Shown here piece by piece: positions 18,656 through 25,147 of a stretch of DNA of 40,742 bases; the stretch's first letter is position 1, and each line of letters opens with the position of its first letter. The notes beneath the pieces were generated by a model that saw nothing but the letters and a program-made list of their open reading frames with translations, was not told where the DNA came from and did not search any database. Position numbers and translations under genes: made by a program. The stretch comes from Candidatus Fermentithermobacillaceae bacterium. Lineage in GTDB: Bacteria > Bacillota > Sulfobacillia > Fermentithermobacillales > Fermentithermobacillaceae. The stretch covers positions 1 through 40,742 of the forward strand of contig DULO01000008.1 of the NCBI GenBank assembly GCA_012840345.1, read 5' to 3'.

Positions 18656-19597
18656 TTGCTTTACTCCTATTTGGGCAAGACCGGGATGCGCGTTTCGCTA
18701 ATGTGCGCCGGTTCTTTAAGCGTTGGGCCTCTGCAAGCAAACTTGACGTTGTCTCAAGGCCGTTATGTAATGGCCGAAGCCTACGAAGCCGGGGTCAACT
18801 TCTTCGATTCGGCTGAGTTCTACAGGACCTACCCTTACCTTAGAGAAGTGGCCCAGAAACCCGACACCGTGATAGCCGGCAGGAGTTTCGCTTGGGACGC
18901 GGAGTCAATGAGAAAAAGCCTGGACCTCTACAGGAAGGAACTTAACCGCGACGTGGTCGACATCTTTGGCCTTCACGAGCAGGAGTCGGGCCTTACCCTT
19001 AAAGGGCACAGGGACGCGCTGGAGTTTCTTGCCCGCGAGCGGGAACGGGGCACGGTCAGAGCTGTTTCCGTTTCCACCCACTACGTCGCGTGCGTGAAGG
19101 CCGCCGCCCTCCTGGATGAGGTTGACGTCATCTTCGCGGTTCTGAACATACAGGGGTTGGGGATAGCCGACGGGAGCCGTCAAGACATGGAGGACGCCCT
19201 CAGGTTCGCCAAGGAGTGCGGGAAGGGCGTTTACATCATGAAGGCGCTGGGTGGAGGGCACTTGCATCACGTGCCCGAAGAAGCCTTGTCTTACGCGGCC
19301 AAATTCCCCTACAAAGACAGCGTCGCGGTGGGGGTCAAGACCAGGGAAGAAGTGTTGTACAACGCCGCGGTGTTGTGCGGGGAGAGGCCGTCTCTCGAGG
19401 TTTCCCGAGCCGTCACGGGCAGGAAAAAACGTCTTCTGGTGGAAGAATGGTGCGAGGGCTGCGGAAGGTGCGTAAAAAGGTGCGGCTTCAAAGCCCTGTC
19501 CCTACAAGGCGGGCGCGCCGTGGTCGACGAGACGAAGTGCATGCTGTGCGGGTATTGCGGGGGCGTGTGCCCGGTGTTCTGCCTGAAAATAATATAG
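18656..19597 (+). CDS. Aldo/keto reductase-like protein fused to 2[4Fe-4S] ferredoxin, catalytic Lys replaced
   Basis: A 313-residue paralogue of the 6515-7471 protein. The barrel keeps Asp51 and Tyr56 (NFFDSAEFY) and His107 (FGLHEQES). The position of the tetrad lysine, in VIAGRSFAW, is Arg76. The C-terminus has two cysteine sets, CEGCGRCVKRC and CMLCGYCGGVCP, so the ferredoxin domain seems functional. Start TTG 18656 follows GGGTGA by seven bases and gives the usual LYSYLGKTGMRVS opening. The gene stands 55 bases after the FBP aldolase/phosphatase gene and 25 before ruvX. The altered tetrad suggests changed or lost hydride-transfer chemistry; it could act as an electron carrier or a specialised reductase. 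Confidence 0.85.
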   Translation: MLYSYLGKTGMRVSLMCAGSLSVGPLQANLTLSQGRYVMAEAYEAGVNFFDSAEFYRTYPYLREVAQKPDTVIAGRSFAWDAESMRKSLDLYRKELNRDVVDIFGLHEQESGLTLKGHRDALEFLARERERGTVRAVSVSTHYVACVKAAALLDEVDVIFAVLNIQGLGIADGSRQDMEDALRFAKECGKGVYIMKALGGGHLHHVPEEALSYAAKFPYKDSVAVGVKTREEVLYNAAVLCGERPSLEVSRAVTGRKKRLLVEEWCEGCGRCVKRCGFKALSLQGGRAVVDETKCMLCGYCGGVCPVFCLKII

Positions 19598-19622
19598 GGG
19601 AAAGCCTCGGGGGAATTGACCG

Positions 19623-20069
19623 TTGGAGCCGGCTCAAAGAGTTATTGGAATAGACTTGGGCGAAAAGCGGGTCGGAGTGGCGATAAGCGACGAGCTCTCA
19701 TTCGCGCACCCCTTGTGCGTTATTCAGTGGGAAAGCCTGGACAAGACCATTGAGCGGCTAAGACAGCTCGCTGAAGAGCACGGTGCCGGTGGATTCGTGG
19801 TCGGGGTGCCGAGGAACATGGACGGCACAATGGGCGAAGGAGCCAAGAAGGCCGTGAAGTTCGCCCGGAGGTTAAACGCCAAAAGCGGCATGCCTGTGGC
19901 AATGTGCGACGAGCGCCTGACTACTTCCCAGGCGGAGAAAGAAATGATAGGCTTGGGGAAGTCGCGAAAGAGACGGCGCATGACGATAGATGAAGCGTCC
20001 GCCGTCTTGATCCTCGAGAATTACTTGAAGGAATCGGCGGCGATGAAGAAGAGAGACGAAGGGCTGTGA
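19623..20069 (+). CDS. ruvX: RuvX/YqgF family Holliday-junction resolvase-like protein
   Basis: A 148-residue RNase H-like protein. IGIDLGEKRVGVAISDE holds the first catalytic Asp; GGFVVGVPRNMDG and CDERLTTSQAEK are the other conserved blocks, and IDEASAVLILENYL provides the C-terminal acidic site. In bacteria the protein is linked to pre-16S rRNA 5'-end processing and to Holliday-junction cleavage. Start is TTG 19623 after GGGGGAATT. The next gene begins six bases after its stop. Together with alaS, ireB and the DUF1292 gene it forms the well-known Firmicutes cluster, here interrupted between ireB and ruvX. Confidence 0.95.
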   Translation: MEPAQRVIGIDLGEKRVGVAISDELSFAHPLCVIQWESLDKTIERLRQLAEEHGAGGFVVGVPRNMDGTMGEGAKKAVKFARRLNAKSGMPVAMCDERLTTSQAEKEMIGLGKSRKRRRMTIDEASAVLILENYLKESAAMKKRDEGL

Positions 20070-20075
20070 ATCCCT

Positions 20076-20441
20076 ATGAAAAAAGACAGAAGAGACTACG
20101 ACGAGGCCCCGGAACTGGATTCAGACGTTGTTGTGCTATTGGATGAGGAAGGGAACGAATCAAGGTTCCGGATCCTGTTTGACTCCCTTTTTGTGGGCGA
20201 GCGGCAGTATGTAGTCATGATGCCCGCCGACGACGAAGACGCCTTGGAACCTGAGATGGTGATCCTCCGGGTCGACACTGACGAAAACGGGGAAGACATC
20301 CTCGTGACCATAGACAGCGACGACGAGTGGGTCGAGGTGCTAAAGGCCTTCGAGGAGATGGACGTGGAAGACGCCTTGGGGGATTTTGAGATCGACTTCG
20401 ATGACGAAGACGACGAAGAAGAGAACCCTCCCAGGCACTAG
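20076..20441 (+). CDS. DUF1292 family protein (YrzB-like), acidic
   Basis: A 121-residue, strongly acidic cytosolic protein. The DUF1292 core is seen in VVLLDEEGNESRFRILFDSL followed by ERQYVVMMP and the later EMVILRVDTDENGEDILVTI. The C-terminal 30 residues are almost all Asp/Glu, a low-complexity tail longer than in Bacillus YrzB. It starts at ATG 20076, six bases after ruvX; the Shine-Dalgarno AAGGG is rather distant, so translation is probably coupled to ruvX. Function unknown in all organisms; the conserved neighbourhood alaS-ireB-ruvX-DUF1292 is the best identity evidence. Confidence 0.9.
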   Translation: MKKDRRDYDEAPELDSDVVVLLDEEGNESRFRILFDSLFVGERQYVVMMPADDEDALEPEMVILRVDTDENGEDILVTIDSDDEWVEVLKAFEEMDVEDALGDFEIDFDDEDDEEENPPRH

Positions 20442-20473
20442 AGCCGGTAGTTAGAGGAGAATTCCGGAGAGAC

Positions 20474-21475
20474 ATGAGAAAGTATTGGGTCGGTTTTGTC
20501 TTGCTATTGTGTTTGGTGGGCGCGTCAACGGTCGCCTATCTGTCGTCGTGTCCTTTGCCGGAAGACGCGGGAACCGTGACGATCACCGTACCCGAAGGCT
20601 ATTCCACCGCGCAAGTCGCCGAGTTGCTATACGAGAACAAGATAATAAGAAACCAGCTCTTTTTCCGTGCCCTAACAAGGCTCATGGACGCCGACGGGAA
20701 GATTCAGTCGGGGGAGTTCGATTTTGAGCCCGGCATCTACGCTTGGGATTGCGTGAAAAACCTGTTGAAGGGCAGGGCGGTATGCTACACCCTCACGGTC
20801 CCGGAAGGTTTCAACGTGGAAGCCATAGCGAAGCTAATAGAAGACCGCGGCTTTGGCTCATCCCAAGAGTTCATTGAGGTCGCCAAGGACACATCCCTCT
20901 TGCCTGACTTCATCTCGTCGGACCGGATAGGCGAGACCAGGTATCCTCTGGAAGGCTATTTGTTCCCGGATACTTACTACATCCGCAAGGGTATGTCTGA
21001 GCGGGAGATCGCCGTGATGATGATAAACAGGTTCGTCCAGGTGTTCGACGAAGAACTTCGAGATAAGGCCGCTTCTATGGGGATGACCCCCCATGAAGTG
21101 TCGATCCTGGCTTCCATCGTGGAAAAAGAAGCTTATGTCGCCGAGGAACGCCCGATCATCGCGCGGGTCTTCCTAAACAGGCTGAAGTTTTCTATGACTT
21201 TGGGCTCGTGCCCCACTGTTCTGTACGCAATCAACAAGCCAGAGGGGCCCCTGCTTTGGAGCGAGACGGAAGTGGAGTCCCCCTACAATACCTACAAGAA
21301 CCCGGGGCTGCCTCCTGGGCCAATAGCCAGTTTTGGCAAAGCCTCGCTTGAGGCCGTGCTGAACCCCAGCGATGTGGATTACCTCTATTTCGTCGCTAAG
21401 AACGACGGGTCTCACGCTTTCGCCCGGACGCTCACGGAGCACAACCGCAACGCCGACCTTTATCAAGGCAAATAG
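20474..21475 (+). CDS. mltG: Endolytic murein transglycosylase MltG
   Basis: A 333-residue membrane-anchored lytic transglycosylase that cuts nascent glycan strands and ends their growth. The N-terminus has one membrane segment (WVGFVLLLCLVGASTVAYL). Then come LysM-like subdomains with TITVPEGYSTAQVAELLYEN and TLTVPEGFNVEAIAKLIED. The catalytic domain includes EGYLFPDTYYI, ILASIVEKEAYVAEERPIIA with the catalytic Glu, and NTYKNPGLPPGPIASFG. Start ATG 20474 has GGAG seven bases upstream. It ends the ruvX-DUF1292-mltG run, the usual order in many clostridia. Confidence 0.95.
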   Translation: MRKYWVGFVLLLCLVGASTVAYLSSCPLPEDAGTVTITVPEGYSTAQVAELLYENKIIRNQLFFRALTRLMDADGKIQSGEFDFEPGIYAWDCVKNLLKGRAVCYTLTVPEGFNVEAIAKLIEDRGFGSSQEFIEVAKDTSLLPDFISSDRIGETRYPLEGYLFPDTYYIRKGMSEREIAVMMINRFVQVFDEELRDKAASMGMTPHEVSILASIVEKEAYVAEERPIIARVFLNRLKFSMTLGSCPTVLYAINKPEGPLLWSETEVESPYNTYKNPGLPPGPIASFGKASLEAVLNPSDVDYLYFVAKNDGSHAFARTLTEHNRNADLYQGK

Positions 21476-21482
21476 CCCCTTC

Positions 21483-21514
21483 TGAATAGGCGGATCCCCT
21501 TACTTGGCATTCTA
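21483..21514 (+). promoter_or_regulatory. Sigma-G-like promoter for sleB-ypeB
   Basis: TGAATA (21483-21488) and CATTCTA (21508-21514) fit the forespore sigma-G elements (GHATR and CATNHTA), but the 19-base spacer is one longer than the usual 17-18. An imperfect inverted repeat, CTTACTTGGC (21499-21508) with GCCAAGTGAG (21529-21538), overlaps it and reaches the Shine-Dalgarno. sleB-ypeB is sigma-G controlled in Bacillus, which supports the reading. Confidence 0.5.
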
Positions 21515-21553
21515 GGAAAGTAAGAATAGCCAAGTGAGGAAGGGATCTTGCTT

Positions 21554-22033
21554 ATGACCGCTCTTAGGGTAGTCATCCTAACCCTCGTTTTTATCCTTGT
21601 TTCCGCCCTATCCTTCGGCGCCGACGTACCCCAGTGCCTGGCGGTTCCCAGCCATCGCCTGGCCGCCCCCCAGAGTTGGTGGGATGAAGTCGACTTGTTG
21701 TGCCGGGTGATCATGGGAGAGGCCACTGGCGAGCCTTTTACAGGGCAGGTAGCCGTAGGCGCCGTCATGCTGAACCGCGTGAGAAGCCCCCAGTTTCCCG
21801 ATACTCTCGCGGGCGTTGTCTTTGAGCCCGACGCTTTTGAGTCGGTCACCAACGGCCTTATTTGGTCCCGGAGTCCCTCCGAGAGCGAGATACGAGCCGC
21901 CGAGCTGGCCCTGAACGGATGGGACCCCACCTACGGGTGCCTGTTCTTCTGGAATCCCAGCAAGCCTGTGAGCCCGTGGATCTGGACCCGCCAGATCGTC
22001 GTTACCATCGGGAACCACGTTTTCGCCTACTAG
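21554..22033 (+). CDS. sleB: Spore cortex-lytic enzyme SleB, short form
   Basis: A protein of 159 residues from ATG 21554 (a TTG two codons upstream is the alternative; GAGGAAGGG serves both). A signal peptide is seen (LRVVILTLVFILVSALSFGA). The Hydrolase_2 catalytic domain follows directly: LLCRVIMGEATGEPFTGQVA with the catalytic Glu, then VGAVMLNRVRSPQFPDTLAG and FESVTNG. The N-terminal peptidoglycan-binding domain of Bacillus SleB is absent, so the length resembles CwlJ. The signal peptide and the ypeB partner 30 bases downstream identify it as SleB. Role: lytic transglycosylase acting on muramic-delta-lactam cortex during germination. Confidence 0.92.
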   Translation: MTALRVVILTLVFILVSALSFGADVPQCLAVPSHRLAAPQSWWDEVDLLCRVIMGEATGEPFTGQVAVGAVMLNRVRSPQFPDTLAGVVFEPDAFESVTNGLIWSRSPSESEIRAAELALNGWDPTYGCLFFWNPSKPVSPWIWTRQIVVTIGNHVFAY

Positions 22034-22063
22034 AGAAGACTGGCCGCTAAGGAGGCGTTACTC

Positions 22064-23476
22064 ATGAAACGGAATCTCGGGAGGATAGGCATCGCCGTCT
22101 TGGGGATACTGGCGGTCGCTTCCCTCTTGTTCGGGGCGAACCAGTACAGGCAAGCCCAAGCCGCCCAGTTAGCGATCACGGGCATGCAGCAGCGGGCTAT
22201 GTTCAGCCTGATATCTCACGTCGAGAACATCGAAGGATGCCTGGCCAAAGCGCGCGCCGCGTCCACGGTTGGCCAGCAGACGTCCTTTCTTACAGCCACT
22301 TGGTCCCATGCCCAGGCAGCGGCTGAGAACTTGGCGCAGTTCGGCATGGCGTCCACCGACCTCACGGCCATACGGCAGTTTGTCTCAAGAATAGGAGACT
22401 ACTGCCTGGTCCTGTCGCAAAAACTGGCCCGGGGCGACTCGGTAACCCAAGCGGAGTGGAGCGAACTCAAGCGACTTGAAACGTCCACCAAGGACTTGGC
22501 GGCCGCCCTGTCTGACATGGGACGCCAGGCCTTGTCATCGGGCAGGCGGATCGGAAAGGCAAGTCTGGCTTCCTTGTTCCTCGGGGCGCCCGCGGTCGAT
22601 GACTGGCTAAACGACGGGTTTTCCGAACTGGACACAATGACTCAGAGCATCCCGTCGCCCATATACGATGGTCCTTTTTCCGAGGCCAACCAGAGGGCCA
22701 TGGCTTTGGCCCGACCTGGGACTCCTATCGATATGGAGGCCGCCAAGAACATCGCGGGCACGTTCTTGCGTCCGGGAGAATCCTTCCAGTCTGTAAGGGT
22801 TGAGGACTGTGAAGGGTCGATTCCAAGCTTCCTCGTGACCCACAAGCGGCCGGACGGAACCGAGATCACCACCGCCGTGGCAAAGCAAGGAGGTTACGTG
22901 GTCTGGTGCGCGGACTCGGAGACTCCCACGTCGGTACCCGCCGCGGCGGTCCCTGAAGGCCAGAACTTGGATAGGGCAAGACAAGCCGCCAAAGACTTCC
23001 TCGCTTCCAAAGGCTTCAGCTCTCTGGTTGAGACCGGTTGGCGGCGTCCCGGCGCGGGTTCGGGGCGGGTAGTGTTCAACTTCGTCCCCGAAGTCACGGT
23101 CGGCAAGGGGGAGGACGCCGAGCCGTGCAGGCTGTACCCGGACCTGGTCAAGGTTGAGGTGTCGGAAGCCGACGGGAAAGTGATCTCCTTCGACCAGAGG
23201 GGTTACCTTACCACCAACGATCACCCGTCCCGTATCCTCCGTGAGCCTCTGGTGTCCAAAGAAGAAGCCAGAGCGGTCCTAAAGAAGGACCTGCAGGTTC
23301 AAGGCGACGGCCGGCTGTGCGTCATACCCATGCTCCCGACCAGGGAGGTAATGGCCTGGGAGTTCAACTGCAAGGAAGGGGACGACACGTACCTGGTCTA
23401 CATCAACGCCATGAACGGTCAGGAAGAAGCCATCTTCCAGGTCATTGAGAGCGAAGAAGGCTCGCTTACGGTGTGA
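22064..23476 (+). CDS. ypeB: Germination protein YpeB
   Basis: A 470-residue protein with one N-terminal membrane segment (IGIAVLGILAVASLLFGANQ). The N-terminal helical domain starts YRQAQAAQLAITGMQQRAMF and contains SHVENIEGCLAKARAASTV, the YpeB signature. The C-terminal half holds PepSY-type repeats, for example AAKNIAGTFL and later RAVLKKDLQVQGD. YpeB is needed for SleB to accumulate in the dormant spore and sits at the inner membrane/cortex. Start ATG 22064 lies behind AAGGAGGCG, 30 bases after sleB, so the two share the sigma-G-like promoter. Confidence 0.95.
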   Translation: MKRNLGRIGIAVLGILAVASLLFGANQYRQAQAAQLAITGMQQRAMFSLISHVENIEGCLAKARAASTVGQQTSFLTATWSHAQAAAENLAQFGMASTDLTAIRQFVSRIGDYCLVLSQKLARGDSVTQAEWSELKRLETSTKDLAAALSDMGRQALSSGRRIGKASLASLFLGAPAVDDWLNDGFSELDTMTQSIPSPIYDGPFSEANQRAMALARPGTPIDMEAAKNIAGTFLRPGESFQSVRVEDCEGSIPSFLVTHKRPDGTEITTAVAKQGGYVVWCADSETPTSVPAAAVPEGQNLDRARQAAKDFLASKGFSSLVETGWRRPGAGSGRVVFNFVPEVTVGKGEDAEPCRLYPDLVKVEVSEADGKVISFDQRGYLTTNDHPSRILREPLVSKEEARAVLKKDLQVQGDGRLCVIPMLPTREVMAWEFNCKEGDDTYLVYINAMNGQEEAIFQVIESEEGSLTV

Positions 23477-23484
23477 ACAATGTC

Positions 23485-23514
23485 GAATACTCGGTGGTTG
23501 GCAGAGGCATGCTA
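23485..23514 (+). promoter_or_regulatory. Sigma-G consensus promoter for the CotF-like pair
   Basis: GAATA (23485-23489) and CATGCTA (23508-23514) with an 18-base spacer match the sigma-G consensus GHATR-N18-CATNHTA at every specified position. Transcription would start near 23521, 24 bases before the first gene's TTG. This implies forespore expression of the two genes below. Confidence 0.7.
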
Positions 23515-23544
23515 CTTAGCGGTCTTGAAGGGAGGTGAAGGGTA

Positions 23545-23727
23545 TTGCCGCTAACCCAGCTTGAGACTTGGTACTTGAATGAGGCGATCAAGGGAGAGAC
23601 TCTCTTGTGCCAAAAACTCGCCGCGTACGCCAACCAGGTCCAGGACGAGACGCTGAGGGGGCTCATCCAAAACCTCCAGAAGACCTGCCTTCGTCACGTT
23701 GAGATCCTGGCGAGCTATGCCGAGTGA
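23545..23727 (+). CDS. Small CotF-like / ferritin-like helical spore protein
   Basis: A 60-residue, almost wholly helical protein beginning PLTQLETWYLNEAIKGETLL and ending in a second helix LRHVEILASYAE. The two-helix pattern with spaced Glu and His resembles half of the CotF/ferritin-like four-helix bundle found in small clostridial spore proteins. Start TTG 23545 has the strong GGGAGGTGA six bases upstream. Its TGA stop overlaps the GTG start of the next gene (GTGA), so the two are translationally coupled and may form a complex. Expressed from a sigma-G-type promoter. The family assignment is from general shape. Confidence 0.7.
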   Translation: MPLTQLETWYLNEAIKGETLLCQKLAAYANQVQDETLRGLIQNLQKTCLRHVEILASYAE

Positions 23728-25055
23728 ACGGGGCGGCGGAATTCACGGTCGCAAGACGGGGGGTAAGTCAGGATTTGTCACAGATGACGGGATCATCAGG
23801 AAGCAACTTGAGCGATAAGGATATCGCTATGGACATCCTCACTAGCAAGAAGCATTTGGCCAACTACTACTACGCGCCGGCCATTCTGGAGTCCAGCCAG
23901 GAATCCATCCGGTCGGCATTCCAAAGAGTACACAGTGAAGCCCAAGAAGAGGCTAAGGAGATCTTCAACTACCTTAACATGAGGGGATGGTACAACGTGC
24001 GTCAAGCGGACGAACAATCGGTGAACGAACTCCGGAATACCGCCATGCAGTCCAGACAGGCAATCCAGGGACTGTCCCAGGGCATGGGGCAAGGAACGTT
24101 AATGAGCGGCGGGAATTTTGGCCAGACCACGGGAATGGGATTCGGTTCGACTCTATCAGGCAGCCAGAGCCACTGGACCGGCACCCAATACGGTGAAGGA
24201 CAGACCGGGATGGGGCCGTCCAGCCTGTCACAGGGCGTAAGCTACGGCGGACAGCCCAGCCATATGATGGGGCAATCCGGCATGAGCGGGGGCTATCAGG
24301 GGGTGCCCCAGCAAGTGAATCTCCCCTCATGGACGAGAGGCACGGGACTCCAGGGTCAGCAGATGTCGGCTCAGTCGGGACAGCATTGGACGGGAACCCA
24401 GTACGGAGAGGGACAGACCGGTATGGGGCCGTCAAGTCTGTCACAGGGCGTAAGCTACGGCGGACAGCCCAGCTTTATGACGGGAGGCGGCTTTGGCGGT
24501 TACCAAGCAGTTCCTCAACAGGTAAGCCTTCCTTCCTGGACTCGCGGTGCCGGGACCCAAGGACAGCAGCTGTCGAACCAAGGTTTCTCCAGCCAGGGAT
24601 GGACAGGAACCCAGTACGGCGAGGGAAGCTCAGGAATGGGCCCGTCTAGCCTGTCGCAAGGCATGAGCTTTGGCGGCCAATCCGCTCTCGCGCACAGCGG
24701 CTTCTCAGGCGGATACCAGGGAGTTCCCCAACAGGTAAACCTCCCTTCGTGGACTCGCGGGACGGGGATCTCCGGTGGGCAGCAGGGTTTCGGCAACCAG
24801 GGGAGTTCGGTGTTTGGCGCCCCTTCAGGCGGCTACCAGGGGATTCCGCAGCAAATAAACCTTCCGTCTTGGACTCAAGGCGCCGGAATCCAGGGAAGCC
24901 CGCAAGGCGGGTTCGGGGGACAGGGAACCTATTTCCAAAGCACGTCGGGAGAAGTGAACTTGCCGAGTTGGGCTTACGGCACGGTATCCCAGAGCGGCGG
25001 ACAGGGCGGCGGCATGGGCTTCGGAAACCCCGGGGCCGGCAGGCAGTCCCAGTAG
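23724..25055 (+). CDS. CotF-family spore protein with a C-terminal 71-residue Gly/Gln/Ser-rich tandem repeat
   Basis: A 443-residue two-part protein. Residues about 30-115 form a CotF-type helical domain (LSDKDIAMDILTSKKHLANY, then RSAFQRVHSEAQEEAKEIFN and MRGWYNV). The rest is low in charge, free of cysteine and almost free of lysine, with a tandem repeat of exactly 213 bases. Each unit has block A (WTGTQYGEG, then GMGPSSLSQG and GGQ) and block B (GGYQGVPQQVNLPSWTRG). Block A occurs three times; block B four times, plus a final partial NLPSW. The start is uncertain: GTG 23724 overlaps the previous stop, ATG 23784 begins nearer the conserved domain. Forespore expression is inferred. Possible roles are a matrix protein or an amino-acid store. 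Confidence 0.8.
   Translation: MNGAAEFTVARRGVSQDLSQMTGSSGSNLSDKDIAMDILTSKKHLANYYYAPAILESSQESIRSAFQRVHSEAQEEAKEIFNYLNMRGWYNVRQADEQSVNELRNTAMQSRQAIQGLSQGMGQGTLMSGGNFGQTTGMGFGSTLSGSQSHWTGTQYGEGQTGMGPSSLSQGVSYGGQPSHMMGQSGMSGGYQGVPQQVNLPSWTRGTGLQGQQMSAQSGQHWTGTQYGEGQTGMGPSSLSQGVSYGGQPSFMTGGGFGGYQAVPQQVSLPSWTRGAGTQGQQLSNQGFSSQGWTGTQYGEGSSGMGPSSLSQGMSFGGQSALAHSGFSGGYQGVPQQVNLPSWTRGTGISGGQQGFGNQGSSVFGAPSGGYQGIPQQINLPSWTQGAGIQGSPQGGFGGQGTYFQSTSGEVNLPSWAYGTVSQSGGQGGGMGFGNPGAGRQSQ
24174..24971 (+). repeat. 213-bp tandem coding repeat (71 residues) and truncated copies
   Basis: The block A start (TGG of WTGTQYGEG) recurs at 24174, 24387 and 24600, spaced exactly 213 bases. The block B tyrosine (GGYQ) recurs at 24294, 24501, 24714 and 24834. 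A last NLPSW lies at 24957-24971. The fourth unit lacks block A and the fifth keeps only the NLPSW core. Copies differ mainly at synonymous sites and in the linkers. Confidence 0.9.
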
Positions 25056-25082
25056 GTAAGAGAAGGTAGTTTCCACGGCGGT

Positions 25083-25116
25083 CAGAAGGGGTAGAGGGTT
25101 CTGTCTACCCCTTCTG
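25083..25116 (+). terminator. Long hairpin after the spore repeat gene
   Basis: CAGAAGGGGTAGA (25083-25095) pairs perfectly with TCTACCCCTTCTG (25104-25116) over 13 bp. The T tract after it is poor, so termination may be partial. Its place between the spore block and galT suits a terminator. Confidence 0.6.
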
Positions 25117-25147
25117 TCATCACGAGCGAACGAAAGGACGGGGGCAC

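Noticed and set aside
24174-24971. Possible CRISPR array or intergenic satellite
   Set aside because: The 213-base period is in frame with a coding sequence and the repeats differ at synonymous sites, so it is a protein repeat.
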